Part shown: positions 12,001-24,439 of the stretch, in pieces
Layout: each line of letters opens with the position of its first letter
Numbering within the stretch: the stretch's first letter is position 1
Assembly: GCF_027744825.2 (NCBI RefSeq)
Contig: NC_071336.1
Coordinates: forward strand, 18,782,501 to 18,846,500
DNA from: Synchiropus splendidus
Taxonomy: Eukaryota > Chordata > Actinopteri > Syngnathiformes > Callionymidae
DNA length: 64,000 nucleotides
Reading direction: 5' to 3'
The notes under the pieces: model-generated
What the model saw: the letters and a program-made list of their open reading frames with translations, nothing else
Databases searched by the model: none
Told to the model about the DNA's origin: nothing
Position numbers and translations under genes: made by a program

Positions 12001-12955
12001 AGACAGTGACGGGACCTGAGACACGTCAGATAGGTTTTTTCACACCAAAGGCTGTTTGTTGTGGCGGCGTAGTTCTTGATTATTTTGGCGTGCGGAGGAT
12101 TTATAGATGAGCGGCATGCAGAGGGAAATGTGGCACGTACACTAGATATGCATTCTGTTGCTGTATATGTTGGACTGATGGTGGCATTTCAAGCTGGATC
12201 CTTACACATAAACACATCGGGCTACAACTGCCCGAATAGTTGGGCACGATGGGTAAAGGACTTAGGAATTTGATTTTTTTCTGTCAACTAAATAGTGTTG
12301 ACATTTTATATAACACTTGTTTAGTTCAAGTTGGGCATCACAGGTGACCCATTTGTTTAGGGAATTCAAACCCTCACCCTTTATTCCCCATATTTTTTTC
12401 GATGGCTGTGTCACTCATTCAGTTCCAATGAAGGTTTTCCATGTGAGACAAGAAATCTTATTCTAATTCTGAATACCTTTCTTCCCCCTCCGTTTTGCGA
12501 GTGTCTATGGGAAATATCACCTCAAAATACAGCTCCAAATCCTTACACGGTGCCTAAAACAACTTAACCTGCTTCGAAACAGGCGCTGGCTCTGCTCTGA
12601 ATCTCAGGAGAATGACCGGCCTCTTTGGAAAGGAGAGTTGAATAGCTACAAAAATCGATCACACTTGCGGTGCTGACTTCTAACTATAACAGCAAAGTCC
12701 CACTCAACCTTAGGATGGTCCTCTTTATTTTTCTTACTTTCTTTAAACAGATCATTTCATGCACTTTCATGCAGATGAATATTAAGATGCTACAATAAAC
12801 TTTAGTCAAAAACAGCTACATCAAACTCACCAAGCATCGTACTTTTATGTATTATTTCACCGTATCTATAAATGAGTAACTCAAGCGATCTGAGGAATTC
12901 ACAGTAGATTTTCCAAGAATGTATGTTTCTGCTTACATGCGGCAGTTGTTTCATC
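12001..12955. other. Non-coding DNA, no feature recognised
   Basis: Unique mixed sequence without simple repeats, known repeat families or plausible coding frames. Confidence 0.55.
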
Positions 12956-12959
12956 AGGT

Positions 12960-13420
12960 TTCTTTCAACTTTGCTGCTAAGCGCTTTTACGGCTCACGTG
13001 GCGCTTTATTAACATTTCTATACGGTTTATCGGAGCACATTCAGAAGCATGATAAGATCACCGAGGACACGATGTAGGCTTCAGAAATGACATGCCCCGC
13101 ACGCCCGATTGATATTACATACATTTCACTGTCACTTCACACAACATAAATGGACCTGCATATAAAGTGGAACCTAAATGCTCGCAGGAGATTACGCTTT
13201 CCATATATTGAATGCTGCTCTGATACGGTGACCCGTGGATGGCACATGAGACGAACAGTGGGGTTTTCTTTCCACAATTAGAAGAATGAAGCCGTCTTTT
13301 CTCTTATGTCTGGTTAGATAAGATTATCAGCGAGGCCGTTTTTAACCCCGGGTGGGAGGAAATTATTTGTTAGGAAGATTAAGTATAGGAATACACAGTG
13401 GAAAGTAAACATGCTAGGAT
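12960..13420. promoter_or_regulatory. Regulatory-looking block with an inverted GATA pair
   Basis: Contains an E-box CACGTG (12995-13000) and, at 13316-13330, AGATAAG followed directly by ATTATCAG, that is, two GATA cores in opposite orientation with their centres about one helical turn apart. Unique sequence with no coding potential. The function is inferred. Confidence 0.3.
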
Positions 13421-15075
13421 TGAGGCTGGCCTCATGATGAGAACCAGCAGTGGCATCGCCTAGGAAGGGGGAGCCTGGAGATGTGGGCTCCACGTCGCCC
13501 CGGCTTCAGACCCTCTGTGGGCTTCCACCCCTCAGCTGGCTGGGCTTTTGATAAGACTGAGGTTATTGTTGACAATCCTCTGCTGTCGGCCTCAATATTC
13601 ATCTGCACGTCACGAGAAGCAGAAGAGAAAAGGCAAAGACTGGCATTTATTTCTACACTCATTTTCCTTTGTGATGGATGGCTTTCTTATTGTGCCGTTT
13701 GAAAAATGTTCCAGGAGAAATTACCAGCTTCCAAATCAGACAATCCAGCAGTTATCCGCACAATGGAGGCCTGCGTCTGCAGAAGCAGAAAATGATGCAG
13801 AAGGCTTTTTAATATGTTTTGTGTGAAAGAGCTTTCATGGTCTAACTCAACTTGTAAAAGCAACTGTTAAATTAAGGACACTGACGGTGGGGATGAGCAA
13901 GTGAACATGATTGCACCACTTTATCCGGCTAGTTTATGAGCTAACGGCCCGAAACATTGCTTTTCATATTAACAAATATTTCACATGGACTCCATATTAA
14001 TTAGTAAATTTTTTTTTTACTTCGTGTCTTCTACTCTGATTGACAAAGTCTGCACAATCTTACTGTAGCTGAAACAATTTTTATTTTTCATTTATCTGAA
14101 ACAAAATAAACTAAAACCCAACTATATCGGAAAATAGCACTAAGTATTAATACACCGGTTTATAGTGTGATCAAACTTACAACAGTCTCTGTAGGTTTCT
14201 GCATAAATGATTCTATTCTTTGTTATATACATTACTATACATTAAATGCGTTATTATTCAAGGTTTCAGTGACAAAAAGTCTCTCAGGCTTATATTATAC
14301 CTTCAATGTTGATTTCCATCTACAAACACATTCATAATATCCAGGTATATTCTGTTCAGTATATGTTAAAAACATATTGTTCATGAGTAGTGAAATACAT
14401 GTAGGTTATGTACTCCTGTAATGTGCTTTTTTAATAATGCCACTTTAGATTACATTAGATATCCTCCGTTTGGCCCTCAGTGGGGAAATTCCACCTGTCA
14501 GTCTCTCTGAGTTATTTATTATTTTTTCAAATGATGACTATACGTCACTCACAGACAATGTCAGTTAGATTTGACATGTCTGTTGTCATGGAGATTAACG
14601 CAAGCTGTCCCTCGGAATTTCTTTTTCGAATGATTCATTTTGGCTTGTCAATAATTTTTTAAATATTATATTTGTGGTATAAATGCGCTTTAAAGTTTCT
14701 CAGATATTCCTTCAACGGCATCTTAATCTGCACGTTACATTTTTTTTTTCATTAATAAATTGACCACAGATTCTTGTGTCTCAAATAAGTTCTGCAATGA
14801 GTCCTGACTGTGGTGAGGGTGAAAGTATTATTAAAATAAAAATAATAATCTATGCTCTCATAACTGTGTCCACCCCCAAATCCATTTTTCTAGCATCAAA
14901 GCCTGTCATTGTAAACAAATCCTCCAAAAAGTCAAAAGAAGAAAATGAAGACTATCAAAGGCTTTTATTTGGTATTCAGAACTTTTCTCTTTCTTGTATT
15001 CAGGGCGTCTTTTGTCCGGGGCTTCTCTATTGTGACAGGACACAGAGACTTCTATGGGCCGGAGGTTCTTATTAA
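13421..15075. other. Non-coding DNA, AT-rich in its middle
   Basis: Between about 13980 and 14480 the sequence becomes strongly AT-rich, with 8-10 base T-runs and no repeat family that I recognise. The open frames of 73 and 92 codons near 13.5-13.8 kb overlap in different frames and carry no known domain. Confidence 0.55.
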
Positions 15076-15079
15076 ATTA

Positions 15080-15260
15080 TTTCTGGGTGAGATGAACGGC
15101 GGCTGAATGGAATCATTAAACTTCACCGGTTATAGCAATCCGTGCGCGGCGCTGCCGTCTGCTGCCAGATGAAAAGCTGCACATTTTCATGCCCCTTCAA
15201 AACCCTTTAACTTGCCATGAAAAGATATGACATCCATCTCGGCGAAAAACACAAGGGAGA
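15080..15260. promoter_or_regulatory. Regulatory-looking non-coding block
   Basis: A locally GC-rich core (around 15140-15175, several CG dinucleotides) sits inside AT-rich flanks with an ATCATTAAAC homeodomain word before it. Unique sequence. The texture resembles conserved non-coding elements but nothing more specific can be said. Confidence 0.25.
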
Positions 15261-15720
15261 AATGAATGATACCATTGTGGTCTCCAAACATCAATCATGC
15301 TCAATACTGATAAAACAATGCATTTTTGTTTGCATTTCAGAGGTGACAAACAACACTTGTGACTGGCTTAACATTGTCAATCCCCATTACTCAAAACCTC
15401 AAGCAAGTCAGAGTTAAACTGTGGCCTGGTTGCTAGGCAGCTGAGTTCTCTTGACATGGTGGTTAGTTTTTCTTTCATTGCTTGACAAGAGCCAAGTGAA
15501 AGGAGTTTAGAGAAAGTTGCTTAAGGCGCTCAGAGGAAGGGGATAATTGGAGTCTGTGGATTGTGTAGTGGCCCTTGTGTGTGGAAACTTCCACAGCCTC
15601 AGACACAGAACGTCGCACGCAACAAAATTTTAACTCTTGTACACAAACTTGACCCCGGGGACAAGCGCAGAGTGTCAACACCGCTGAGGCGAGAGGGGCG
15701 AGGGAGTGAGGCATGACGAT
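15261..15720. other. Non-coding DNA, no feature recognised
   Basis: Unique sequence. Composition becomes GC-rich from about 15640 towards the hairpin that follows. Confidence 0.5.
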
Positions 15721-15723
15721 CGT

Positions 15724-15760
15724 GACGCACCCTCAGCGCGACCTGTGCTGAGGGTGCGTC
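15724..15760. repeat. Perfect GC-rich inverted repeat (14-bp arms, 9-nt loop)
   Basis: The arm GACGCACCCTCAGC (15724-15737) is exactly complementary to GCTGAGGGTGCGTC (15747-15760), with a 9-nt spacer. Ten of fourteen arm pairs are G:C, so the hairpin would be very stable as single-stranded DNA or RNA. The stem does not extend beyond the arms, making it too short for a normal microRNA precursor. No transposon terminal repeats are visible around it. Confidence 0.9.
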
Positions 15761-15764
15761 CGCA

Positions 15765-16365
15765 CCGCTGCAATTTTAAATGCTTTTTTTAAAATAAAAT
15801 CAGCTTAACCTTTCACAAACTTGCTTCATCTGAGAATCAGATAAATGCATCCTTTATTTATTTATTTTTTGTTATTTTTTTGGTAATTTGAGTTGACAAC
15901 TTTTTGGAACTGCTGCCCAAAAGATTCTTGTATTTGTTGTGATGTCTTCCAGCAGCTTTATTGAATTATGATGCGTCAATTTAAATACATTTCATTTCAT
16001 ACATCACATGTTTTCCACGCTGATATGTGTCTTATTTCATTTAATAGAACCCAAAAACGCAAATAAAGCTTCTTGTCCTATTTTCCCCATTTATTACAAG
16101 TTATAAAACGCAATGTGAGTTTCCAGAATTAACTTTTGCTGTAACACAATGCAACAAAACCTTTCTTTTCTACTTTTAAACAAACATGGCGGGCGTCTTG
16201 TTAAGTCAGTGTCCTCTTCTTGTCGCCGTCTCATTCTCCACTGATCAGAATTTACAGTTTCTATTTCAAACAAAACAAATCAAGTGAGGTCAGCGGACAC
16301 GAGAGCAAAGGCCACTTTTCTCAGTCTCTATCTTAAAATACAGAAGCAGGCCGTTAGGTGGACAA
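15765..16365. other. AT-rich non-coding DNA
   Basis: Dominated by A/T runs, including a TTTATTTATT-type tract near 15853-15886. No gene or repeat family recognised. Confidence 0.55.
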
Positions 16366-16369
16366 TGGG

Positions 16370-17040
16370 CGCGTCTCAATGTCTCGCGTGACCCGCGGCT
16401 TGGCCCGGGCCTGTGAAGGTGCACACCCAGTTGAAGAGGGAACCAATTAATGCTGGATTAACATTCATGGTTATTTACAGTTGCTTTTGTGCTTGTTTCT
16501 GCACTTCGACTTCCTCACAGAGGAGCGAGAGGCAAGGAGAGCGAGGGCGCGCTGGGGATTCAGAGCATGGGGGTTGTTTGGACGCAGGAGGAGCAGCGAG
16601 GTGGCTGGGTCCATTGTGAGGACACCACCTCTCTCATTATGCCCTCTCAATCAACACTCCTGCTCACAGGAAGCCCCTGTAAAGCCCATCTGCCATAGCT
16701 AATCTACAGGCAGCCCCGCGCCTGCGTCTGGGCCCGCTACCCTCAGCCGCATTATTCTCAGATCCAAGGCTTCGCCAGGGATCAGCCAAAGCCCATTAAA
16801 GTAAATAATAGCCAGAAATGACAGGCTTAGCGCGGATTGGGGAGGAAGTTGAAGACCAGTTTGAGCCGTGAGCTCTGATTAATAGAGAAAAGCATTTTAG
16901 GGGAGAGAGGGAACGAGATGGAGGAAAAGTATGGCGGGAGGGGCGGGGGGGGCAGGAGCGAGGGGAGAAAATGACCTTAGCCTGCTGCAAAGAATTCCTC
17001 AACCTCTGGGTTGTTAGGGTTAGTTCACCATCTGAAGCAT
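16370..17040. promoter_or_regulatory. Long regulatory-looking block with homeodomain words
   Basis: One of the longest enhancer-like stretches. It holds AATTAATG (16445-16452) followed at once by a bicoid-class GGATTA (16455-16460), the PBX/HOX-type TGATTAAT (16876-16883), CCCATTAAAGTAAATAATAG near 16790 and the palindrome GGCCCGGGCC near 16402. Three overlapping frames at 16413-16702 give arginine-rich peptides without a domain. It ends in a G-rich run listed separately. Confidence 0.35.
16936..16965 (+). other. G-quadruplex-type run
   Basis: G tracts of 3, 4, 8 and 4 bases, the first three separated by single bases (A, then C). The eight-G run can be split into two tracts, so four tracts with one-base loops are available on the plus strand. 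Confidence 0.6.
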
Positions 17041-17087
17041 TAGCGATCCTTGAGCTACTTTTGCTTTGATGAGTCTCAGACAGGACA

Positions 17088-17120
17088 GGGGTTAGGGGCG
17101 GGGGGGCTCTGGGGGGGAGG
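17088..17120 (+). other. G-quadruplex-type run
   Basis: Tracts of 4, 4, 7 and 7 G separated by TTA, C and CTCT. This fits the usual four-tract, short-loop quadruplex pattern. It lies about 120 bp downstream of another such run on the same strand. Confidence 0.7.
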
Positions 17121-17163
17121 CATCAGAAGTCAGTCTCAGCTCTGAAGACAAGTCTGTGGTAAA

Positions 17164-17187
17164 AATAATAATAATAATAATATAATA
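17164..17187. repeat. (AAT)n microsatellite
   Basis: About eight AAT units with one irregular unit. Ordinary microsatellite just past the G-rich run. Confidence 0.85.
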
Positions 17188-20100
17188 AACTGCACGGTCA
17201 CTCTGTCAACTGAGATCTCTGTATTGGATTCAAAGTAACTGAATGCTTTTGGCTTGTCTTGTAGTTTTGTAGTTCACGAGTAGATACATGTTTTCTTTTG
17301 TATTTTTTTGTGGCTGAAACCTTCGATTGATGAAGTTGTTGAGCTGGTTTGGGCCGACTTCAACAGAAAGAGGCTGTGAGTGAGAGTGGTATGTCTTCCT
17401 TCGACGTACCACTCGGTGTTGGGTCTTTGCCCAGAGACGCATGGATGGAGATCATGTTTAAATTTGACTGAAGTCAGATGTTTCCTTTATTTCGAATTTT
17501 CAGCCCCAAAAGATAGAGCGTTTTCCGGCTCTAAAAGTTCCGGCTGCATCCGCGACGTGACCACCACGTCCTTTGTTTGTGTTTTCGGTAATCGTTCACG
17601 CTGCCTGGACTTGAATGCTGTCCCGTCCACAACCTCGTTACTCGAAGTCTGTTGGCACGTCTCAAAGGCCGACTTTGTCATGGTCAGCTTAAGGTTAAAC
17701 AATTAAAAACCCCTGTAAGGATTAGGTTGGTGTCACAATTGACATGAAATCAGTTGGTTAAAGACGATGAATGAGGAGCGATGGTTAACTGGCCGCTTGA
17801 CATCTGCTCACTTTATAGCCGACCTCAACGCTTATATTGCTGTCCACCACCACCTCAGCATCAAGTGATGAAATCCTGCGCAACTCTCTATAACACTGTC
17901 AGATCACGCTGTTTTATCTCTGAATTATTGCTCAGTTACTTTTCAAACAGGCACAGTAAGTCCAGCGAAAATAGACACAAATTAAACATCCACCACCTCA
18001 AGCTGTGACTTGCTGTGTGGAGGATGTTTTCATTTTCTGAAAGGATGGATAACACTGATCACTGGAGTGTTTGCGCTGTCCTTACTCGGGTGTTTATTGC
18101 CACAAAAAAAGCTTATACCACTTTGTGCTTGAGCTCAGCCTGGGATTTAACGCGATTTGTCACCGGGCCGACAGTGGAGACGGGTCTAAGCGAGATTATG
18201 TGAAGCAGTTCCACCTCTGCTTAACTACTGTAAAAATTGCTTATACGCCTGTGAAGGAATTGGAATGTATTCAGGAAGCGAATGATCATGCTTGTGCTTC
18301 TTTTGGGATTTGCTGATTGGACGGTTGCCCCAGACAGGAAGAAACAAGTTAGCGCTGCATGAAAGCTACACAGACTCCTCAAAGAGTATTACCTATTGAT
18401 CCGCCGGTTACAAGAATCTTCAGAACGTCGGCAAGATAAAGCAACTCTGCTTCTGAGATGTAATGAACAATTTGAGATCCTCCAAATGTCTTATTGACAA
18501 AAGATATGATACATGGAATCTGACAGAGGCCCTGGGGAAACACTTAGGGTTTCATAAAGAAGTGTTTAATGCTATCGATCGCTATTGTTCAGTGAACAGT
18601 GTGAACCCTTTGACTGTGTTATTGACTGGATTTAGACACATGCTCTTAACCACAGACAGGAAGCAGTCGTTCCAGCTCTCAGATTTAATTCATCCAACAC
18701 TACGTGCATTGAATCTCAAGAACTAAAGTAGAGCGCTGCCTGACAGAGTGCTCTGGATCCAATATAAAGATCCAAACTTTAAAAAGGCAGTGCGGGACTG
18801 TCAGGTTGAAATGCATTCATAAAATGGAAGATACATAAATATAATATAATAATTTCAACCCAATGAACAGATGATGACATTTTCTGTATTATTCTGTACA
18901 TTCTGTATTGCTATCTGGTTCTAAGAGTCTTTTGATGGTCACTGACTTTTTTAGTTCTGATACCCCTTGAAAACAGCAGCCAAACAATTTCATTGGAGAC
19001 CAATAGCCTATGCAAAATGGTTTTAAATGTCAGTCAAGTTTGGCTGAAAATCATCAGCATTTTTTTGGTTGATACCGATTTTTCTGTCTCCCACAAGCAC
19101 ATTAAACTCAAAACTCAATTTATTACACAAAAGAAATCCATTACATATACTCATTAAATAACAGTAATACCGACCAACACTATATGTCGTATCCCACAGT
19201 CTGTTGAGTTAGTCAGTAACAAGTCGGGCACATTTTATTTCGACCGTAGTGCAATTTCCTTTGGGACTGGAGTCACATCCCAGCTCTTTGAGGACGGTGG
19301 CTGCCTCTTTTCCCGTGCCATGTTTCCTCCTCTAAGGTCTGAATGGTCATCCTTGACTGGCTCGTCTAAATAAAAGCTGCTTTCCTCATGTTCCACAAAA
19401 GTGCTACTGTGTGGCTTCACCAAGGCTCTTTCTTCCCAGGAGACGGTGTGATTTCTATATCTGTTGCCATGGCGATGCTGTGGGGACAGAGGAAAATGAA
19501 GCTCTAACCTTTTGCCTTCAGCTGGCTTTTTTGCCCGATAGTTCACTTCATGAAAACAAGAAAATATCTTTCACTGTTTTGAGGGTTGAGAAGTCTGAGA
19601 GCAGGGAAGGCTCTGTGAACTTTGTCTAAGTGTATGTATTAAAAACTTTTTATTCTATCATGTCAGTACAATGAATATCGATACCACCAATCAACGCCTC
19701 TTTCTTTTAGTGTTTGCATTGAATTGAATGTTGTGCTGCCTTGAATGAGATGTATATGTTCACCTCCAACATAGTCTAGCTGGCAGTCTAACGTTGCTTC
19801 CGCCTGAATTGGTTGTTTCTTTTCTCCACACCTTTGCCACCCGATGGCAATTGGCCCATGATCGATCGTGCTAGCGCCAGCTTTGTATCAGACACATTGA
19901 GGCGTCTTGTAACAAAGCGTGCATTTCACTTCACCTCAGAGAAAGTCTGTTTCTCGGCAGCTGATACAATTCCTCAGGCTCTCGCCCTTAAATGCTCCCA
20001 GCAGACACCTGGTAGGGAGGTGGATCAGGTTCATTACCTATACACCCTCCGACACACACAAAAACAACATCCAATTTCGGGTGCCGGAAGGCATGATGAA

Positions 20101-20195
20101 GACATCAGGATTGTTCAAATGTAATCTGGAATGTCTCACATGTACTTGCCTCTAATGAAGAGGGAGAGTCAAAACAAGTCAAGAGACAGAGAAGA
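17188..20195. other. Non-coding DNA, no feature recognised
   Basis: Three kilobases of unique sequence. Open frames include 108 codons at 17380-17706, 87 codons at 18463-18726 and 103 codons at 19235-19546 (minus) and 19813-20124. None has a recognisable domain, a convincing start context or a neighbouring frame that would make a multi-exon gene, so I leave them out. Confidence 0.5.
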
Positions 20196-20199
20196 AGAC

Positions 20200-20485
20200 T
20201 ATTTTCTCTTCATTTGGCATCAAGCCCAGATCTCATTCAACCAAAAATTCCTCTCAATCCAGAGTTAATCCCGGCCAATTGAGGAACGCCTTTGCTTTTC
20301 CATCCTTGGAGTTTATGCTGATTAGACGCCGAGCAGTGAGCCGCAATGAAGTGTAAATTAAGGGCACACTTGAACGCAGACTTATAAATGACACTTGTTA
20401 TATCTAAGAGTTTTCCATGTCTCCTTCGGGAGATGTGTGAAATCTAATAAAGACGCACTGAAGAGGAGCGGCTTTGATCATGGAT
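20200..20485. promoter_or_regulatory. Regulatory-looking block with a bicoid-class word
   Basis: Contains TTAATCCCGGCCAATT (TAATCC at 20266-20271, CCAAT at 20275) plus several A/T-rich homeodomain-like words. The sequence is unique, evenly mixed and flanked by plainer DNA. The reading is inferred. Confidence 0.3.
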
Positions 20486-21289
20486 TCTCAACTCCTGTTT
20501 TTGCCGGGTGGAGCCAGTGATGGTAGCAGACCCAACTGGAAACAGCTGAACCAGGTCAGGGTTAGCCTGTGGCAATGGTCTCTTTAGGAGAGGTGCTGCA
20601 TGACTCTAACCGTCCGAGAAAGTATTGAAACTTGTGCAGTTAGGTTCCTGGCAATGCATTCAGTTGTGTATTCTTTTTATGATGACCTTAATCTTAGACT
20701 CCATCCACCTGGTCCTGGGTTTGCTTTGTTATTTTCTTTGGATCGACACGAAGGTTGTGATAAAAATGATCCAAGCTCTATATTCTTTGCATCGATTTGT
20801 TATCAGATGCAAAGATACACTAGTGACGTACAATGACCTGACAGAGGCTATGAGGTGCTGAGGAGCGAGCGACGTAAACAAGCAATTGATCCATGACACC
20901 GTCTTCAAGTCATCAACCTTCCATCCTCCTCTCACTTGCTTTAAGCCTGTAAATCCAGAAGCAGGCTCAGTGCCAGCTTGCTGAAGTCCTAACCACACAC
21001 AGACGACAACTCACTTAGTGTGAAGCAAGTGAAAACCCACTTGGTGTTCATGGATCGAACACAAGCCCTTCGACCTATGCTGAAGCAGAAACCCCTAACA
21101 ACATGTCACTGGGGACGTGGTTGCCTGCTAGAAATCCACAAAACACATGTAGAATGGACAGTCATGCTCTCAGGCCCTCTCAAGGATACGTGTCTGTCAT
21201 GTAATGACTGAGGGTGGACCCGACACTGTTCCTCGCGGATCACCTTCTCACACACCCAGTCCTGAGATGATGAGCAGTGGTGATATTTT
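20486..21289. other. Non-coding DNA, no feature recognised
   Basis: Overlapping frames of 78 codons at 20600-20861 lack any known domain. No repeat family recognised. Confidence 0.5.
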
Positions 21290-21560
21290 AAACCAGGGGT
21301 CACCAACCTTTGTGTAACTGCGAGCTACTCCAAAGGCACTGTGTGACCTGAAGGGCTCGCATCAGTTTGGTACGCACTTCTGAAATAACTTCATGTACAT
21401 TGTTATGGATGTGGATAATAAATCAGATTCCTTTAGTCACATAACCAGTTCCTCACAATAATTACACCAACAGTGTAACAAGACAGGAAATGCAGAATCA
21501 AACATAATAACATGGTTATTACGCTTTTTTTTTTTTTTTTTTTAACAGGCACATGAGCTG
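21290..21560. mobile_element. Relic of a hAT-like non-autonomous DNA transposon
   Basis: Begins with ACCAGGGGTCACCAACCTTT and continues with GAGCTACT and GAAGGGCTCGC words. I recognise this as the start of a dispersed vertebrate repeat whose ends read GGGGTCACCAAC, generally grouped with hAT-like elements. Further words (CAACAGTGTAACAAG, GGAAATGCAGAAT, a T run, AACAGGCACATGAGCTGC) follow in the order I remember. It has no coding capacity. The family assignment is from memory; the far terminal repeat is not evident, so the copy looks truncated. Confidence 0.55.
21525..21543. repeat. Poly(T) tract, 19 T
   Basis: Perfect T homopolymer inside the transposon relic, where related copies carry a shorter T-rich stretch. 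Confidence 0.85.
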
Positions 21561-24435
21561 CAAGACGGTGGTTTGGAGATCTGCTCTTGGTTACTACAAA
21601 ATAGTCAAAGTCTTGAATGAACGAGGAACTATACATGTGTATTTCAATGATGAATTTAAGCATCATTTGCGGTTTATCAGTGTCTGTTACACTTTTAGAC
21701 AACAAATGCATCCATCTAATTTATTGCTGTCACCAAGCCACAATAAGAATGTTCAACACAACAGCATATTCAGCATGGTTTCAGTTGTGAAGGGAACAAC
21801 AGTGGTGTTCACAAGTGTAAATACACAGGTCTTTTTCACCTTAGACAACACATGCATCACCCTGATACCCAGATTTGTGATCAAACTATAAATAACAAAG
21901 GTGTTGATCATGCTCGATAATCCCCTTCTCCTTGTGTTACATAAAAAAAATTACATTAGAACCTGCTACATCTACGCCTGTCTAATATGCCTTGCGATAA
22001 ACATGAACAGCACTTTTGAAAAAAGGAATGGTGCTTAACAAATAGAAGTACACAAGAAAGAGGTGGAGTGTGAGGAACATTGATGAAGCTGATGAAGGGG
22101 TTAATGTTGCTGCCTGCTGGTGTGTTTGTCCCTCACTATAAAAGGTCACTAAGAGACTAAATAAACATATTGAGTTTCAGCCAGTGTCCCTAAATAGCTT
22201 CTAAGTGTGATGCCAAACAAAAAATGTCTGTCTCCAAGCTCAGAAAAAAAAAACTTGCCTCACCTTTGATTACTTTTCTGTCTCATGCGTCTTTTGTTAA
22301 ACTGTTTCTGGAGAAGTTTAATCATCATAGAATGGCAAGATGGACTTGTGTGATTTAGTTAAGTGACCATTTTCATTTTGCTGTTGCTGCTTGCACTATT
22401 GACGGTCAGTAAACCCGTCGAAGACACGTAGCCTGGGGCTTCCTGGGATCTCACACTAGCTCTGACCAACTCAAAATTGTGTTTGGCTACGAAAAACCTT
22501 TATTAGTGTCAAAGCCTCTACCAACCTTTGGTGATGGAATAACACCCTGTAGCCACCGATGTCCGTGTTCCAGTGGTTAGACGGCACAGTGGCGTGACCG
22601 GGCCAAACATACTTAACTAACAACTTCCTTCACATTTGATGCACTTTGACAAACAGTCTTGCTCCTCAGCGCTCAGACCATGTGCCAGAGAGCTGACGCT
22701 ATTGCCCTGTGGTGTGGTCGGCTGGACAAGCACTTGACTGATGGCTCTATTAAAGCCCTCCCACCCCCCCACAATACCCCTAGTCCTACACCGGGCCTTT
22801 CTCTGGCCTGGGCGAGCTGCTGACAATGCAGTGATGGGCGAAGGGGAAGACTAAATGGTGGGTCTAAACACACCAACAACCACATTCAGTGTCACGCTAA
22901 TAGAGCAACACACATGAAAACACGCGGGTGTAAAAGGAGATACACGGATGCGGCTGCGCGCACTCACACAAGGACCATAGAAGGAAGAAGAAAGGATTTA
23001 GCCATGCTTCACCTTTTGCTTTTGGCTTGAACAATGGCTTACACACATACTACACCCAGCTGATCTGAGCCCCTCTGGATCCTGCTCTTTGGTGGCTGGT
23101 TTCTGGGACCACCATGAAAACACGGAGGCCACTGAAAGGCTGGCCACCGATAATCAGCTCGGAAGGGGGTGAAAATACAATTCATATCTGTTTTCTTGCC
23201 GGGAAAGCAACCACTGGAGCAGGAAATGACAGGGGATGTTTTAATTTTCAAACGGTGGGCACCACGCTCCCTCGGGCTAGATGGAAGAATCTGCTCAAAT
23301 GTGACGGAGACGCCTTCCCATTTCAGTGCCCGGCTCCCCACAACAGCTTAGAGCATCTTGTGAAAAATTAGATGTATTAGTTGGCATCTGCTGTTCATTA
23401 GTTCCCGCGCCCCTCATATTCAGACTCGTATGAGATTGAAAGGCTGTGGAGGCATCTTGGGTAAGACAGGCAGGTACTGTCTCCTGACACCCTGGTCCTC
23501 TCCTGGGTGACACCGTAAACACCAACTCCCTCTGGCACCTGTCATCCACGGCTGCCTGCACCCTTCCCTCAGTGGGAATACGCAAGAAGCAAGAAAGCCA
23601 AACACCAGCAGTAATGTAGGCGTGGTACAACATATCACACCGGCTCCCAGGTAGGATGCACGTTTCACAAATGAGGGCAAATGAGTTTGTATTTTAGAAC
23701 TTTCATGACTGGGAACACTGTCTTTAACTTGGACCACTTGGTGTGATGGCGTTCACTCTTGTCTTAGCAGCTACAGTAAGCTCTTTCTTTCTCTCTGCGT
23801 GCACACACTTGCTTTTCTGTTAAAACCTACAACAAGTATACAGCGATACATTGCAGTAGTGACCTTTTCTTCTCAGAAACCAAATACTGTTTGAAACAGC
23901 TGTTGAATTGTCTTACTGGACACTTCTTAAATCACAATTCTATGATGCATGATCAACCCTTGTGATGTTGACACAAAGCTACCATGTAATTTCAATAAAA
24001 ATAAAAATATTTTTTATCATTATTACATAAATACAAGCTATTCAAATCTGTTTTAAAGGTAGAGGTATGTGTTGTGTTTCAAATGTCCTCTTGCAGACTC
24101 TTCCATAGTTGAGGAGGGACTACAAGCTGGGACCTACCAGAGGATTTGGGGGTCCTGGCTTGCTTGTAGGGGGAGGTAAACATTTCTGCAAGCCAAGATG
24201 GGCTTTAATATATTCATTATTTATAAAATCTCAAAGTCGATTCATGGAAGAGAAGTGATAGCAGATGAAAAAGGTTTCATTGAACATCAACTCGTTTTTT
24301 TTCCTCTGTCCCGTGGTCGACCTGACATATGGCTTTATCCTAGTGTTATTATCGTGTTATTATTGTACAGCTGTATATTAACACTGTTATTTTTAGCACT
24401 AGCAATTCATTTTTTTCTCAAGTTATTCAGGCCTT
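21561..24435. other. Non-coding DNA, no feature recognised
   Basis: Unique sequence with AT-rich parts (23940-24050). Frames of 100-112 codons at 21553-21891, 23039-23341 and 23295-23737 overlap on opposite strands or in different phases and show no known domain. Confidence 0.5.
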
Positions 24436-24439
24436 CGCA

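Noticed and set aside
15700..15785. The GC hairpin as a microRNA precursor
   Set aside because: The stem is only 14 bp with no extension; a normal precursor needs roughly twice that, and no known microRNA sequence is present.
18463..18726. 87-codon frame starting MNNLRSSK
   Set aside because: Reads smoothly but resembles nothing known to me and has no gene context.
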